A stretch of 64,000 nucleotides of DNA, taken from positions 1,192,001-1,256,000 of the forward strand of contig NZ_CP129113.1 of NCBI RefSeq assembly GCF_030762805.1, in the 5' to 3' direction. Under the pieces are notes generated by a model. It was not told the origin of the DNA. It worked only from the letters and a program-made list of their open reading frames with translations, and ran no database searches. Origin of the DNA: Aciduricibacillus chroicocephali. GTDB taxonomy: Bacteria > Bacillota > Bacilli > Bacillales > Amphibacillaceae. Position 1 is the first letter of the stretch. Each line of letters begins with the position of its first letter. Both the position numbers and the translations under genes were made by a program. Positions 9,424-19,048 of this stretch are shown one piece after another.

Positions 9424-11547
9424 ATGGCAGAAGAAGGAAAACGCGTGTTTTCAACTGAGATTGCCGGCAAGTCTTTTATCGTGGAAACGGGCGAACTTGC
9501 CAAGCAAGCTAGCGGAGCTGTCATGGTCCGCTACGGAGATACATCTGTACTATCAGTAGCAACAGCATCAAAGGAACCGAAAGATTTGCCGTTTTTCCCG
9601 CTTACAGTGAACTATGAAGAAAAGCTGTATGCAGTTGGTAAGATTCCTGGCGGGTTCATCAAGCGTGAAGGCCGTCCAAGTGAAAAAGCAATATTAACAT
9701 CACGTATGATTGACAGACCAATTCGTCCGCTTTTCCCGGATGGTTTTCGTAATGAAGTCCAGGTGATAAGCACAGTAATGAGCGTTGATCAGGACTGTTC
9801 ATCTGAGATTGCTGCAATGATTGGTTCTTCTATCGCACTGTCAATTTCTGATATTCCATTTGAACAGCCGATTGCTGGCGTTCATGTTGGACGTGTAGAA
9901 GGACAGTTTGTCATTAACCCAACAGTTGAACAACAAGAGAAAACAGATATGGAATTGACTGTTGCTGGTACAAAATCTGCAATTAACATGGTTGAAGCAG
10001 AAGCGAATGAAGTACCAGAAGATGTCATGCTCGAAGCAATCATGTTTGGACATGAAGAGATTGCACGTCTTGTCGCGTTCCAGGAAGAAATCGTCGAAGC
10101 GGTTGGTGTGACTAAACGTGAGGTAGCGCTATTTGAACTTGATGAAGACCTTCGTACATCGATTGAAGCTTCAGCAAAGGAAAAACTTGTCCAAGCCATT
10201 CAAGTAAAAGAGAAGCATGCTCGTGAAGATGCAATTTCAGAAGTGAAGAATGAAGTGCTAGCAACTTACGAAGATGCAGACGAACAAATTATTAAACAGG
10301 TAAAATCTATTCTAGACAAGATTGTTAAAGAAGAAGTACGTCGCCTGATTACAGAGGAAAAAGTACGTCCGGATGGCAGAAGTCCTGAAGAGATTCGCCC
10401 ATTGTCCTCCCGCGTCCGTCTTTTGCCTCGTACCCATGGATCAGGTTTGTTCACACGTGGCCAGACACAGGTTCTTAGTGTCTGTACGTTAGGAGCATTG
10501 GGAGATGTACAGATTCTTGATGGTCTTGATCTTGAAGAGTCAAAACGTTTTATGCACCATTATAACTTCCCGCATTTCAGCGTTGGAGAAACAGGTCCAA
10601 TTCGTGCGCCAGGACGTCGTGAGATTGGTCACGGAGCACTTGGTGAAAAGGCGCTTGAGAAAGTCATCCCTTCAGAAACAGATTTCCCTTATACAATCCG
10701 TGTTGTATCTGAAGTTTTAGAATCCAATGGTTCGTCATCTCAGGCGAGCATTTGTGCAAGTACTCTTGCAATGATGGATGCTGGAGTACCGATCAAAGCC
10801 CCTGTAGCAGGAATTGCCATGGGTCTTGTCAAAACAGGCAAAGACTATTCCATTCTTACAGATATTCAAGGAATGGAAGATGCACTCGGTGATATGGACT
10901 TCAAAGTTGCTGGTACAGCTAAAGGCGTAACTGCATTGCAGATGGATATTAAAATAGAAGGCCTTGACAAAGAAATTTTGGAAGAGGCATTGCAGCAAGC
11001 TAAAAAAGGCCGCATGCAAATTCTTGATTCCATGCTCGCTACAATCAGTGAACCTAATAAGGAACTCTCAAAATATGCTCCGAAAATCCTTACAATGAAA
11101 ATCAATCCGGATAAAATCCGTGATGTTATTGGACCAAGTGGTAAACAAATCAACCAGATTATTGATGCCACTGGTGTTAAGATTGATATTGAACAGGATG
11201 GCAGTGTGTTTATCGCTTCTGCTGATTCAGAAATGAATAACAAGGCGAAGAAAATAATTGAAGACATTGTTCGTGAAGTCGAAGTTGGCGAAGTGTACAA
11301 TGGTACAGTCAAACGCATTGAGAAGTTCGGTGCATTCGTTGAATTGTTCAAAGGAAAAGACGGTCTTGTGCATATTTCTGAACTGCAAGAAGAACGTACA
11401 AACAAAGTTGAAGATGTCGTTTCTATTGGTGACAAGATTGAAGTTAAAGTCAAAGAAATCGATAATCATGGCCGTGTCAACCTTTCCCGAAAAGTTCTTC
11501 TTAAAGAAGCGCGTGAAAAGGCAGAAAAGGCTGAGTCCAACAACTAA
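9424..11547 (+). CDS. pnp: Polynucleotide phosphorylase
   Basis: PNPase degrades RNA 3' to 5' by phosphorolysis and is a degradosome partner of RNase Y. The 707-residue protein has two RNase PH domains ([16 protein letters not shown] in the first, [15 protein letters not shown] and [15 protein letters not shown] in the second), a KH domain ([14 protein letters not shown]) and an S1 domain ([15 protein letters not shown]) ending in [11 protein letters not shown] 9424 follows AAAGGAGACC; the codon at 9406 precedes that site. Confidence 0.98.
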   Translation: MAEEGKRVFSTEIAGKSFIVETGELAKQASGAVMVRYGDTSVLSVATASKEPKDLPFFPLTVNYEEKLYAVGKIPGGFIKREGRPSEKAILTSRMIDRPIRPLFPDGFRNEVQVISTVMSVDQDCSSEIAAMIGSSIALSISDIPFEQPIAGVHVGRVEGQFVINPTVEQQEKTDMELTVAGTKSAINMVEAEANEVPEDVMLEAIMFGHEEIARLVAFQEEIVEAVGVTKREVALFELDEDLRTSIEASAKEKLVQAIQVKEKHAREDAISEVKNEVLATYEDADEQIIKQVKSILDKIVKEEVRRLITEEKVRPDGRSPEEIRPLSSRVRLLPRTHGSGLFTRGQTQVLSVCTLGALGDVQILDGLDLEESKRFMHHYNFPHFSVGETGPIRAPGRREIGHGALGEKALEKVIPSETDFPYTIRVVSEVLESNGSSSQASICASTLAMMDAGVPIKAPVAGIAMGLVKTGKDYSILTDIQGMEDALGDMDFKVAGTAKGVTALQMDIKIEGLDKEILEEALQQAKKGRMQILDSMLATISEPNKELSKYAPKILTMKINPDKIRDVIGPSGKQINQIIDATGVKIDIEQDGSVFIASADSEMNNKAKKIIEDIVREVEVGEVYNGTVKRIEKFGAFVELFKGKDGLVHISELQEERTNKVEDVVSIGDKIEVKVKEIDNHGRVNLSRKVLLKEAREKAEKAESNN

Positions 11548-11568
11548 TATAGCATGACCAAAAAAGGA

Positions 11569-11593
11569 GAAGCTGCTTGCAGTTTCTTTTTTT
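11569..11593 (+). terminator. pnp terminator
   Basis: GAAGCTG/CAGTTTC stem (one G-U) with a four-base loop, then seven T residues, 22 bases after pnp. Confidence 0.75.
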
Positions 11594-11662
11594 GTTTGTC
11601 CAAAAAAATAGCATACTTGTCCGCTATATAAGCATAAGATGCATCGAAGGAGGCGGCCAACG

Positions 11663-12622
11663 ATGTATCATTTAAGAAATTTAGCGACCGTACTAATTTT
11701 CGTTACAATGGTTTTGCTTGCTGGTAATCGATTTTATATGCCTTTTGGAAAAGAGAACGGAGATCTTTTAGTAAAAGAAGCAGCACTGCTAGAGGCTGGA
11801 CAAGAAGATGCTCTATTGAAAAAAATCAAAGAAGAGGCAAAGCTAAGGGAAGAAAAGCCTGAAGATGCCTATATCGATCGTGTTTGGAAGAAAACCCCCG
11901 GGAGAAGTGGAATTAAAATTGACATACAGGAGTCTTACAAGCAAATGAAGAAAAAGGGTGAATTTGACCCGAATTTGCTTCTGAAAAAGGAAGTCACTCC
12001 AGCTACTGGGCTAAGTGATCTGCCGCCTTCCCCAATCTATAGAGGACATCCCAAAAAAGAGATGGCTGCTCTCCTTATCAATGTTTCCTGGGGAACCGAG
12101 TACATTCCATCAATGTTAAAAACATTAAAAGAAGAGAATGCACGTGCTTCCTTTTTTATAGAGGGCAAATGGGCAAAAGAACATCCGGATCTTGTTAAAA
12201 TGATTGCGGATGAAGGTCATTTGATTGGTAATCATGCATATAGTCACCCTGATATGTCTCGTATTACAGCTGAAGAGATGAAATACCAAATTGCTGAAAC
12301 GAATAAAATTATAGAGGCGATTATCAAGAAAAAGCCGGTTTGGTTTGCACCGCCTAGCGGTAGCTTTAATGAACAGGTTGTTAAAATTGCAGCTAAAGAA
12401 GATATGCATACAATCCTTTGGACAGTCGATACGATTGATTGGAAGAATCCGACTGTCTCAGTCATGCTGAATAGAGTGGAAACAAAATTGCATCCGGGTG
12501 CCACAATCCTCATGCATCCGACAAAAGCCACAGCAACGGGGCTCGGACCGATGATCAAGTCAATCAGAGCGAAAGGCCTGAAGCTCGGCACGATTGAAAA
12601 ATTGACGAGCCCATCCAGGTAG
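11663..12622 (+). CDS. ylxY: Polysaccharide deacetylase-like sporulation-linked protein YlxY
   Basis: A 319-residue protein with an N-terminal membrane anchor or signal (residues 6-25, hydrophobic) and a NodB-like domain in the C-terminal 200 residues. ASFFIEGKWAKEHPDLV, GNHAYSHPDM (the zinc-binding HxxxH motif) and APPSGSFNE are seen. The first NodB motif, normally TFDDG, reads LINVSWG, so the catalytic Asp is missing. The same is remembered for B. subtilis YlxY, so deacetylase activity is doubtful. ATG 11663 follows AAGGAGG. In B. subtilis mlpA follows this gene; here it does not. Confidence 0.85.
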   Translation: MYHLRNLATVLIFVTMVLLAGNRFYMPFGKENGDLLVKEAALLEAGQEDALLKKIKEEAKLREEKPEDAYIDRVWKKTPGRSGIKIDIQESYKQMKKKGEFDPNLLLKKEVTPATGLSDLPPSPIYRGHPKKEMAALLINVSWGTEYIPSMLKTLKEENARASFFIEGKWAKEHPDLVKMIADEGHLIGNHAYSHPDMSRITAEEMKYQIAETNKIIEAIIKKKPVWFAPPSGSFNEQVVKIAAKEDMHTILWTVDTIDWKNPTVSVMLNRVETKLHPGATILMHPTKATATGLGPMIKSIRAKGLKLGTIEKLTSPSR

Positions 12623-12679
12623 TACCGGAATGAATTACTGCAGAATGAAATATATTTAGCTGAAGGGGTGTGTTGCGTT

Positions 12680-12910
12680 TTGCGTTACAGAGAGATGAGC
12701 AGCAAAGAAATTGTAAATATCAATGAGGGCGCCCGCCTCGGCATACTTGGCCAGACAGATTTGGAAATAGATCGTGAAACTGGAAAAATTAATGCCCTCA
12801 TTATCCCGAACTATAAGTGGTTTGGCTTAAAAAAAGAAGGCGATGAAGTTAAAGTAGCATGGTCATCCATAGAAAAAATCGGTGAAGATATGATTATGAT
12901 TAGAGATTAA
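12680..12910 (+). CDS. ymxH: PRC-barrel family sporulation protein YlmC/YmxH
   Basis: A small PRC-barrel protein of 76 residues: RLGILGQTDLEID, IIPNYKWFGLKKEGDEV and WSSIEKIGEDMI. The family is common in spore-formers and its biochemical role is unknown. TTG 12680 gives the family-typical N-terminus and lies 11 bases behind AAGGGG; GTG 12668 is too close to that site. A strong terminator separates it from dpaA. Confidence 0.85.
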   Translation: MRYREMSSKEIVNINEGARLGILGQTDLEIDRETGKINALIIPNYKWFGLKKEGDEVKVAWSSIEKIGEDMIMIRD

Positions 12911-12920
12911 GCTTGATTCC

Positions 12921-12957
12921 AAGCCTGCATCCTTAAGATGGATGCAGGCTTTTTGTT
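12921..12957 (+). terminator. ymxH terminator
   Basis: Perfect 12-bp stem AAGCCTGCATCC/GGATGCAGGCTT (12921-12932 with 12940-12951), followed by TTTGTTTTTT. Confidence 0.92.
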
Positions 12958-12962
12958 TTTTC

Positions 12963-12988
12963 ACGAAAAAAGGGCCTTTGCATAAGCT
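12963..12988 (+). promoter_or_regulatory. Putative sigma-K promoter of the dpaAB operon
   Basis: AC (12963-12964), 16 bases, then CATAAGCT (12981-12988) matches the sigma-K pattern AC-N16/17-CATANNNT. It lies 44 bases before the dpaA start. In B. subtilis spoVF is transcribed in the mother cell by sigma-K, which supports the assignment. Confidence 0.6.
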
Positions 12989-13031
12989 GTACGGAAAGTC
13001 TGCAACTGATTTCAGGAGAGGTGTTGGATGC

Positions 13032-13916
13032 ATGAAGCATAAAATTGCAGTAATCGGTGGCGATGCAAGATATTTGGAAATGATTCGTCAACTGCAAACG
13101 AACAAAGATATTGTTCTTATCGGCTACGACCAGCTTGATCAGAGCTATGCAGGGGCAAAGCGCACTGATTTGAAGAATATTGATGTAACTGAATTTGATG
13201 CGATTATTCTGCCGGTACGTGGAGTTGGAAAAGAAGGCGAGCTGGAAGCTGTATTTTCAGAGAAGGATATTAAGCTTCCGGCCGAGTGGTTCAAGCAATT
13301 AAAATCAGGCACTCTTATCTTTTCAGGTATCGCAGGAAGTACTCTGAAAGAGGCTTGCCAAAGTGCAGGTGTCGATTTAATTACGCTTATGGACCGAGAT
13401 GATGTTGCGATATACAACTCAATACCGACAGCGGAAGGCGTATTGATCATGGCAATGGAAAACACTGATTTTACCATTCATGGATCCAATGTGACGGTTT
13501 CTGGGTATGGCCGTGTCGGAAAAACAGTTGCCCGTATGTTCAAAGCGCTAGGTGCGCACGTTACCGTAGCTGCAAGAACGACAGCAGAGCGAGCAAGAAT
13601 TAACGAAATGGGATATAGGTCAGTCGATTTTGCAGAACTTCCGGTTGCTGCAAGCAGCGCAGATTTGCTCATTAATACTGTACCTGCCCACGTGATAGAC
13701 AAAGGAGTCATCTGTGAGCTGCCGGCTCATTCAATCATATTAGATATTGCCTCCAAGCCTGGGGGAACTGATTTTGAATATGCTTCTCAACGTGGAATAA
13801 AGGCTATTTTGGCAAAGAGCTTACCAGGAGTTGTTGCACCGAGAACTTCAGGCAAAATCCTTGCAGATGTAATTAAAGAAGTATTGGAAGAGAAGAAGAA
13901 AGGAGCAAATATATAG
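13032..13916 (+). CDS. dpaA: Dipicolinate synthase subunit A
   Basis: DpaA (SpoVFA) with DpaB makes dipicolinic acid for the spore core from dihydrodipicolinate. The 294-residue protein has a variable N-terminal half and a Rossmann NAD(P)-binding domain beginning GYGRVGKTVARMFKALGA near residue 157, then LDIASKPGGTDF and LPGVVAPRTSGKIL. ATG 13032 follows GGAGAGG by about 10 bases; the open frame extends to 12942 but that part overlaps the previous terminator. The stop overlaps dpaB. Confidence 0.95.
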   Translation: MKHKIAVIGGDARYLEMIRQLQTNKDIVLIGYDQLDQSYAGAKRTDLKNIDVTEFDAIILPVRGVGKEGELEAVFSEKDIKLPAEWFKQLKSGTLIFSGIAGSTLKEACQSAGVDLITLMDRDDVAIYNSIPTAEGVLIMAMENTDFTIHGSNVTVSGYGRVGKTVARMFKALGAHVTVAARTTAERARINEMGYRSVDFAELPVAASSADLLINTVPAHVIDKGVICELPAHSIILDIASKPGGTDFEYASQRGIKAILAKSLPGVVAPRTSGKILADVIKEVLEEKKKGANI

Positions 13917-14506
13917 TGACACTTGAAGGAAAACGAATAGGCTTTGGCCTTACAGGATCACATTGCACATACGATCAGGTTTTTCCGCAGATTGAAAAAC
14001 TTGTTTCTGAAAAAGCGGAAGTAATACCGATCGTCTCCAATACAGTAAAATCGACTGACACAAAATTTGGCGAAGCCGCCGACCATTTGAAAAAGATTAT
14101 TGAATTGACAGGAAGAGAACCGATTTCTACAATGCCTGGAGCGGAACCGCTTGGACCTAAGGAGCCTTTGGATTGCATGGTCGTTGCGCCACTAACAGGA
14201 AACTCCCTAAGTAAGCTGGCAAATGCTTTGACTGATTCACCTGTATTGATGGCTGTGAAAGCAACTCTTCGCAATGGAAGCCCGATTGTGCTTGGCATAT
14301 CGACAAACGATGCCCTTGGCCTTAATGGAGTCAATCTGATGCGACTGATGGCCGCTAGGAATTTCTATTTCATCCCATACGGTCAGGATAACCCGTACAA
14401 AAAACCAACATCACTTGTTGCCAACATGGATCTGCTGCAAAAAACAGTCGAATATGCCCTGGAAGGACGCCAGCTTCAACCAGTTATCATACCGCATGAA
14501 GACTAA
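13916..14506 (+). CDS. dpaB: Dipicolinate synthase subunit B (flavoprotein)
   Basis: SpoVFB, 196 residues, is a flavoprotein-like partner of DpaA: KRIGFGLTGSHCTYDQVFPQI at the N-terminus, VVAPLTGNSLSKLANALTD and NFYFIPYGQDNPYKKPTS. It starts with GTG at 13916, overlapping the dpaA stop by one base, with AAAGGAG upstream. Both subunits are needed for dipicolinate in the mother cell. Confidence 0.94.
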   Translation: MTLEGKRIGFGLTGSHCTYDQVFPQIEKLVSEKAEVIPIVSNTVKSTDTKFGEAADHLKKIIELTGREPISTMPGAEPLGPKEPLDCMVVAPLTGNSLSKLANALTDSPVLMAVKATLRNGSPIVLGISTNDALGLNGVNLMRLMAARNFYFIPYGQDNPYKKPTSLVANMDLLQKTVEYALEGRQLQPVIIPHED

Positions 14507-14538
14507 ATATGGTAGAATGATAAATTAGACAGACCATA

Positions 14539-14598
14539 CCGGGCCTGCTGCAATTTGGCAGGCTCCGGCATAAACCTGGCCGACTTCTAAAGGTCAGG
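14539..14598 (+). repeat. Two tandem hairpins in the dpaB-asd intergenic leader
   Basis: Hairpin 1 is CCGGGCCTGC/GCAGGC-T-CCGG (14539-14548 with 14558-14568, one bulge). Hairpin 2 is CCTGGCC/GGTCAGG (14575-14581 with 14592-14598, one G-U). Neither is followed by a T tract, so they are not simple terminators. They sit 30-100 bases ahead of the asd binding site and could process, stabilise or regulate the asd message. Confidence 0.45.
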
Positions 14599-14645
14599 AT
14601 TATCATTTATAAGCAGATGAACTATCGAAAGGGGTATTGAACAAT

Positions 14646-15698
14646 ATGGCAGAACAAAAAGCATACAATGTAGCCGTCGTCGGAGCAACTGGAGCAGTCG
14701 GCCAGAAAATTATTGGAATTCTTGAACGTGAACCATTTTCAATTGGTGAAGTGAAACTACTATCCTCAAAGCGTTCAGCAGGTAAAGTGCTTCAATTTGC
14801 AGGGAAAGATATTACTGTTGAAGAAGCGACAACTGAAAGCTTTAAAGGCATAGACTTCGCTTTCTTCTCTGCTGGAGGATCGGTTTCAATAAAACTCGCT
14901 CCAGAAGCAGCTAAGCAAGGTGCGATTGTCATTGACAACACAAGTGCTTTCCGTATGGATGAAGGTACTCCACTTGTTGTCCCTGAAGTTAACTGTGAAG
15001 ATATCAAAATGCAAAAAGGCATCATCGCAAACCCTAACTGTTCAACGATCCAGATGGTTGCAGCCCTCAAGCCGATTAAAGAAGCTTTCGGACTTACGAG
15101 AGTTATCGTATCGACTTATCAGGCAGTTTCCGGTGCTGGAAATGAAGCTGTAAAAGAATTGAAGGAACAGACTCGCAACTATCTTGAAGGTAAAGAAATG
15201 ACTGCAAACATTCTGCCTGCAGGAAGCGATAAGAAGCATTATCCAATTGCATTTAACGCTTTACCGCAAATTGATGTGTTCCAGGATAATGGCTATACAT
15301 TTGAAGAAATGAAAATGATTAACGAAACGAAAAAAATCCTTCATGATCCAAATCTCCATGTCGCAGCGACTTGTGTACGTCTACCGTTCATCTCATCACA
15401 TGCGGAAAGTGTCTATGTGGAAGTGGAAAAAGAAGGGCTTTCTGTTGCCGATTTGCATAAAGTACTTGAAAAAGCAGATGGAGTCATTTTGCAAGACAAT
15501 CCTTCTGAACAGATCTATCCAACACCACTTGAAGCTATGTCAAAAGATGAAGTATTTGTCGGACGTGTCCGCAAAGACCCTGACAATGCAAAAGGCTTCC
15601 ATATGTGGATCGTTTCCGATAACCTATTAAAAGGTGCGGCACTCAATTCCGTACAAATTGCAAAAGCGATGATTAAAAACAACTATCTGAATTCATAA
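14646..15698 (+). CDS. asd: Aspartate-semialdehyde dehydrogenase
   Basis: Asd reduces aspartyl phosphate to aspartate semialdehyde, feeding lysine, dipicolinate, peptidoglycan, threonine and methionine. The 350-residue protein has the NADP-binding start VVGATGAVGQKII, the catalytic Cys in NPNCSTIQM near residue 129, and VSTYQAVSGAG. ATG 14646 follows AAAGGGG. It stands between dpaB and dapG as in B. subtilis, separated from dpaB by the tandem hairpins. Confidence 0.97.
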   Translation: MAEQKAYNVAVVGATGAVGQKIIGILEREPFSIGEVKLLSSKRSAGKVLQFAGKDITVEEATTESFKGIDFAFFSAGGSVSIKLAPEAAKQGAIVIDNTSAFRMDEGTPLVVPEVNCEDIKMQKGIIANPNCSTIQMVAALKPIKEAFGLTRVIVSTYQAVSGAGNEAVKELKEQTRNYLEGKEMTANILPAGSDKKHYPIAFNALPQIDVFQDNGYTFEEMKMINETKKILHDPNLHVAATCVRLPFISSHAESVYVEVEKEGLSVADLHKVLEKADGVILQDNPSEQIYPTPLEAMSKDEVFVGRVRKDPDNAKGFHMWIVSDNLLKGAALNSVQIAKAMIKNNYLNS

Positions 15699-15718
15699 TA
15701 TCCGAGGTGTAAAGAAAC

Positions 15719-16936
15719 ATGCAGTTGCTCGTTCAAAAATTTGGCGGTACTTCCGTCCAGACGGAAGAAAACAGACAACATGTGATCCGGCATATTAAAA
15801 CTGCCTTGATGAATGGCTATAAGGTTGTGGCGGTCGTATCAGCACTCGGAAGGAGACCTGACCCGTATGCAACAGATACACTGCTCGATCTTGTCGACTT
15901 CCCTGCCCATCAGACATCAAATAGGGAGATAGACATGCTGCTATCATGTGGCGAAACGATTGCCTCGGTCGTCGTCGCAAACGAACTCCAGAACAGTCAT
16001 ATCCGCGCTTGTGCGTTAAGTGGGGCCCAAGCAGGTATCCGAACAAATGACCAGTTCACCCAGGCAAAGATAACAGAAGTGAAGTCACAGCGTATTCTTG
16101 AAGAATTGAAAAATCAGGATGTAGTCGTCGTCGCCGGTTTTCAAGGCATGACAGAAAATGGTGATATTACAACCCTTGGCAGAGGGGGCAGTGATACGAG
16201 TGCCGCAGCACTTGGAGTTGCTCTTTCTGCAGAGTATATTGATATTTTTACGGATGTGAACGGAATCATGACAGCTGATCCGCGTGTCGTTGAGAAAGCG
16301 CGTCCGCTTGATATTGTCACTTATACCGAGATATGCAATATGGCGTATCAGGGGGCCAAGGTGATTCATCCGCGTGCAGTCGAAATTGCGATGCAGGGCA
16401 AAATTCCGCTGCGAGTCCGTTCCACCTATTTGGAGGAAGAGGGCACATTGATTACAACTTCGAGAAACATACTGATGGATACAGCAATTCCTGATCAAGT
16501 TGTGACTGGAATTGCACATATACCAAAGCTAGTTCAAATCCGAATTGAGACAGAAGAGGTGGACTCAGCACGCCAATCTGAGATTTTCAAAGCGATGGCT
16601 GAAGCTGGCATCTCTGTTGATTTCATCAATATTTCACCTAATACTGTGAAGTATACGATTCCAGAAGAAAGAATGAAAAAAGCTGTTCACATTTTGGAGA
16701 CATTGGGCTTTAATCCTGAAGTGACTGAAGGTTGTGCTAAAGTATCCGCCGTTGGAGCAGGTATGACAGGTGTACCAGGCGTTGCTTCAAAAATCGTGCA
16801 GGCACTGACAGAAAAGGGTGTCCGTATACTTCAATCAGCGGATAGTCATACGACAATTTGGATCTTGACGCTAGAGAGCGATATGAAAGCAGCAGTCAAT
16901 GCACTGCATGATGTATTCGAGCTTGGAGCGGAGTGA
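15719..16936 (+). CDS. dapG: Aspartate kinase I
   Basis: Phosphorylates aspartate at the head of the pathway. 405 residues, close to the B. subtilis DapG length. VQKFGGTSV starts the kinase domain, and TTLGRGGSDTSAAALG and FTDVNGIMTADPR are catalytic and substrate-binding motifs. Two ACT domains fill the region after about residue 260. B. subtilis DapG is inhibited by meso-diaminopimelate and the same is expected here. ATG 15719 follows CGAGGTG, 20 bases after asd. Confidence 0.95.
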   Translation: MQLLVQKFGGTSVQTEENRQHVIRHIKTALMNGYKVVAVVSALGRRPDPYATDTLLDLVDFPAHQTSNREIDMLLSCGETIASVVVANELQNSHIRACALSGAQAGIRTNDQFTQAKITEVKSQRILEELKNQDVVVVAGFQGMTENGDITTLGRGGSDTSAAALGVALSAEYIDIFTDVNGIMTADPRVVEKARPLDIVTYTEICNMAYQGAKVIHPRAVEIAMQGKIPLRVRSTYLEEEGTLITTSRNILMDTAIPDQVVTGIAHIPKLVQIRIETEEVDSARQSEIFKAMAEAGISVDFINISPNTVKYTIPEERMKKAVHILETLGFNPEVTEGCAKVSAVGAGMTGVPGVASKIVQALTEKGVRILQSADSHTTIWILTLESDMKAAVNALHDVFELGAE

Positions 16937-16965
16937 CATTTTCCATTGACAGAGAGGTGGATACG

Positions 16966-17829
16966 ATGGATTTTGGCAAAGTATTGACAGCAATGGTGAC
17001 ACCTTTTTCGGAAGATGGCAAAGTGAATTATGAAGAAACCGGACGTCTTGTGGAGCACCTCATTTCTACAGGAACAGAAGGCATTGTTGTGTGCGGTACG
17101 ACAGGGGAATCCCCGACATTGACACATGATGAGAAACTTCAGCTATTTCGAAAGGTTGTCCAGGTTTCCGATGGAAGGGCGAAGGTAATCGCCGGTACAG
17201 GCGGGAACAATACCGAGGCTGCGATCACATTGACAAGAGAAGCAGAAGCTTGCGGTGTCGATGCAATCATGCAAGTGACACCTTCGTATAACCGACCGAA
17301 TCAGCGTGGTCTGCATGCTCATTTTAAGGCAATTGCTAAATCAACGGGTCTTCCAGTCATGCTTTATAACATTCCAGGCCGTTCAGCCTGTAATCTGGAA
17401 GCAGAAACAACAATATCACTTAGCAAAATTGATAATATTGTTTCTGTAAAAGAGGCTAGTGGCAATTTCAATCAGGCATCCAAAATCATTCGCGAAACAG
17501 AGGATGACTTCTCGGTTTATTCTGGTGACGACAGCTTGACATTGCCGATGCTGTCAATTGGGGCTGCAGGAATTGTTTCTGTGGCGGCTCATGTCATCGG
17601 CAAAGAAATAAGTGAAATGGTGTATGCCTTTAAAGCGGGAGAACTCGAACGGGCAGCTCAATTGCACGGTGAACTCCTCCCGATCATGACTGGCATGTTC
17701 ATTGCACCTTCACCAGCGCCGGTGAAAGAGGCATTACGTCTAAAAGGAATCGAAGCCGGTGGCTTACGGTTGCCGCTTGTTGATTTATCAGATGAAGACG
17801 CACAGTTTGTAAGGAATTTGTTTAATTGA
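16966..17829 (+). CDS. dapA: 4-hydroxy-tetrahydrodipicolinate synthase
   Basis: DapA condenses pyruvate with aspartate semialdehyde. The 287-residue TIM-barrel protein shows CGTTGESPTLT, QVTPSYNRPNQ (with the catalytic Tyr), YNIPGRS and the Schiff-base Lys in SVKEASG near residue 161. ATG 16966 follows AGAGAGGTGG; the longer frame from 16933 overlaps dapG. Last gene of the dipicolinate/lysine operon before a terminator. Confidence 0.97.
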   Translation: MDFGKVLTAMVTPFSEDGKVNYEETGRLVEHLISTGTEGIVVCGTTGESPTLTHDEKLQLFRKVVQVSDGRAKVIAGTGGNNTEAAITLTREAEACGVDAIMQVTPSYNRPNQRGLHAHFKAIAKSTGLPVMLYNIPGRSACNLEAETTISLSKIDNIVSVKEASGNFNQASKIIRETEDDFSVYSGDDSLTLPMLSIGAAGIVSVAAHVIGKEISEMVYAFKAGELERAAQLHGELLPIMTGMFIAPSPAPVKEALRLKGIEAGGLRLPLVDLSDEDAQFVRNLFN

Positions 17830-17851
17830 GCAGTTTCTCTAAACGGTGGTT

Positions 17852-17898
17852 AAAGAACCCATGAAGCATTTTATATGCAACATGGGTTCTTTTTTTGT
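17852..17898 (+). terminator. dapA terminator
   Basis: AAAGAACCCATG (17852-17863) pairs with CATGGGTTCTTT (17881-17892) around a 17-base loop, followed by a T run. Confidence 0.88.
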
Positions 17899-17995
17899 TT
17901 CATTTATTTTTTTACCATCCATCATTAAAAAAAGAATGACCTTTGCAGTAAACGCTCATACTACAAACAGCATGCACATATGGGAGGTCGTTTTA

Positions 17996-18733
17996 ATGAA
18001 AAAAAATGAAACTAAGCCATCAATCAGTGAAAATGAAACAAAGCCAGAAAGTGAAGCAGCATCGGCAGTTGTCGAGAAGATTCAGCAACTTGGCCAGACG
18101 AATATTCCTCAGGCTCCTGATTCCAATATACATGTCCTTTCAATCATTGGACAGATAGAGGGGCATATACAGTTGCCTCCTCAAAACAAAACAACGAAAT
18201 ATGAGCATATACTGCCACAGCTTATTGCAATTGAACAGAATCCGAAAATTGAAGGGCTTGTCATTCTGCTTAATACAGTAGGGGGAGATGTAGAGGCTGG
18301 ATTGGCTTTATCTGAAATGATCGCTTCTATTTCTAAGCCAACTGTCTCAATTGTTTTAGGAGGCGGCCACAGTATTGGCGTTCCAATTGCAGTTTCAGCT
18401 GATTATTCTTTTATCGTTCCGACTGCTACAATGACAATTCATCCTATTCGACTTACTGGACTAGTAATTGGAGTACCGCAGACATTTGAATATCTAGATA
18501 AAATGCAAGATCGTGTTATCCAATTCGTTGTGCAACATTCTGGCATCAAGGAGGATAAATTTAAGGACCTAATGATGGCAAAGGGTAATTTGACACGCGA
18601 TATTGGAACGAATGTCGTTGGGGAGGATGCTGTGAAGTCTGGTCTTATTAATGAAGTTGGTGGTGTCAAACATGCAATGGCAAAAGTTCAGGAATTGATC
18701 AACCTTCAAAAAGAGCAGGAGGTCATCCAATGA
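17996..18733 (+). CDS. tepA: ClpP-class protease-like protein TepA (translocation-enhancing)
   Basis: A 245-residue ClpP/crotonase-fold protein lacking a signal peptide. [36 protein letters not shown] (nucleophile Ser) and MTIHPIR (His) give a ClpP-type active site. B. subtilis TepA (YmfB) was reported to aid secretion and to be needed around spore formation. ATG 17996 follows GGGAGGTCG; the upstream open frame overlaps the dapA terminator. The stop overlaps the ylzJ ATG. Confidence 0.92.
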   Translation: MKKNETKPSISENETKPESEAASAVVEKIQQLGQTNIPQAPDSNIHVLSIIGQIEGHIQLPPQNKTTKYEHILPQLIAIEQNPKIEGLVILLNTVGGDVEAGLALSEMIASISKPTVSIVLGGGHSIGVPIAVSADYSFIVPTATMTIHPIRLTGLVIGVPQTFEYLDKMQDRVIQFVVQHSGIKEDKFKDLMMAKGNLTRDIGTNVVGEDAVKSGLINEVGGVKHAMAKVQELINLQKEQEVIQ

Positions 18734-18933
18734 TTCTTTATACGCCATTATCCGCAACAGATATATTCCCTGTAGAACAAGCGAATAGAAGTGAACTCAT
18801 CAATTGTAACGGCAGACAGATGCTAGCGCGAAATCTTGAGAATGGAAGTTATGAAATAGAGCAGCTTTTGTCTACGGATCCACATGACTTCATGCATGCT
18901 GATTATATGCCGGGTAATGTTCTGAAAGGTTGA
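18730..18933 (+). CDS. ylzJ: YlzJ-like small protein
   Basis: A 67-residue protein translated in an ATGA overlap with tepA. MILYTPLS, the Q/R-rich centre and the C-terminal [13 protein letters not shown] are as in YlzJ of bacilli. Function unknown; the tight coupling suggests a role with TepA. Confidence 0.85.
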   Translation: MILYTPLSATDIFPVEQANRSELINCNGRQMLARNLENGSYEIEQLLSTDPHDFMHADYMPGNVLKG

Positions 18934-18957
18934 AATCTCTTTTGTACGTCTAATTTA

Positions 18958-18966
18958 TGCTATAAT
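18958..18966 (+). promoter_or_regulatory. Extended -10 promoter for spoIIIE
   Basis: TGCTATAAT at 18958-18966 is a perfect extended -10 element. No good -35 lies upstream (TCTTTT at 18938 with 17-base spacing is weak). It would start transcription just ahead of the 18982-19010 hairpin. Confidence 0.5.
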
Positions 18967-18981
18967 AAGGAAACACTCAAA

Positions 18982-19010
18982 AAACCCTTGCCGAGATTTG
19001 GCGAGGGTTT
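18982..19010 (+). repeat. Hairpin at the 5' end of the spoIIIE transcript
   Basis: AAACCCTTGCC pairs with GGCGAGGGTTT (11 pairs, one G-U) around seven bases. No T run follows on the plus strand. It lies between the extended -10 box and the gene, so it is a 5' leader hairpin rather than a simple ylzJ terminator. Confidence 0.5.
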
Positions 19011-19048
19011 CAACATGGGTAAAATTGCTTCAGGCCGGAGGTGACACA

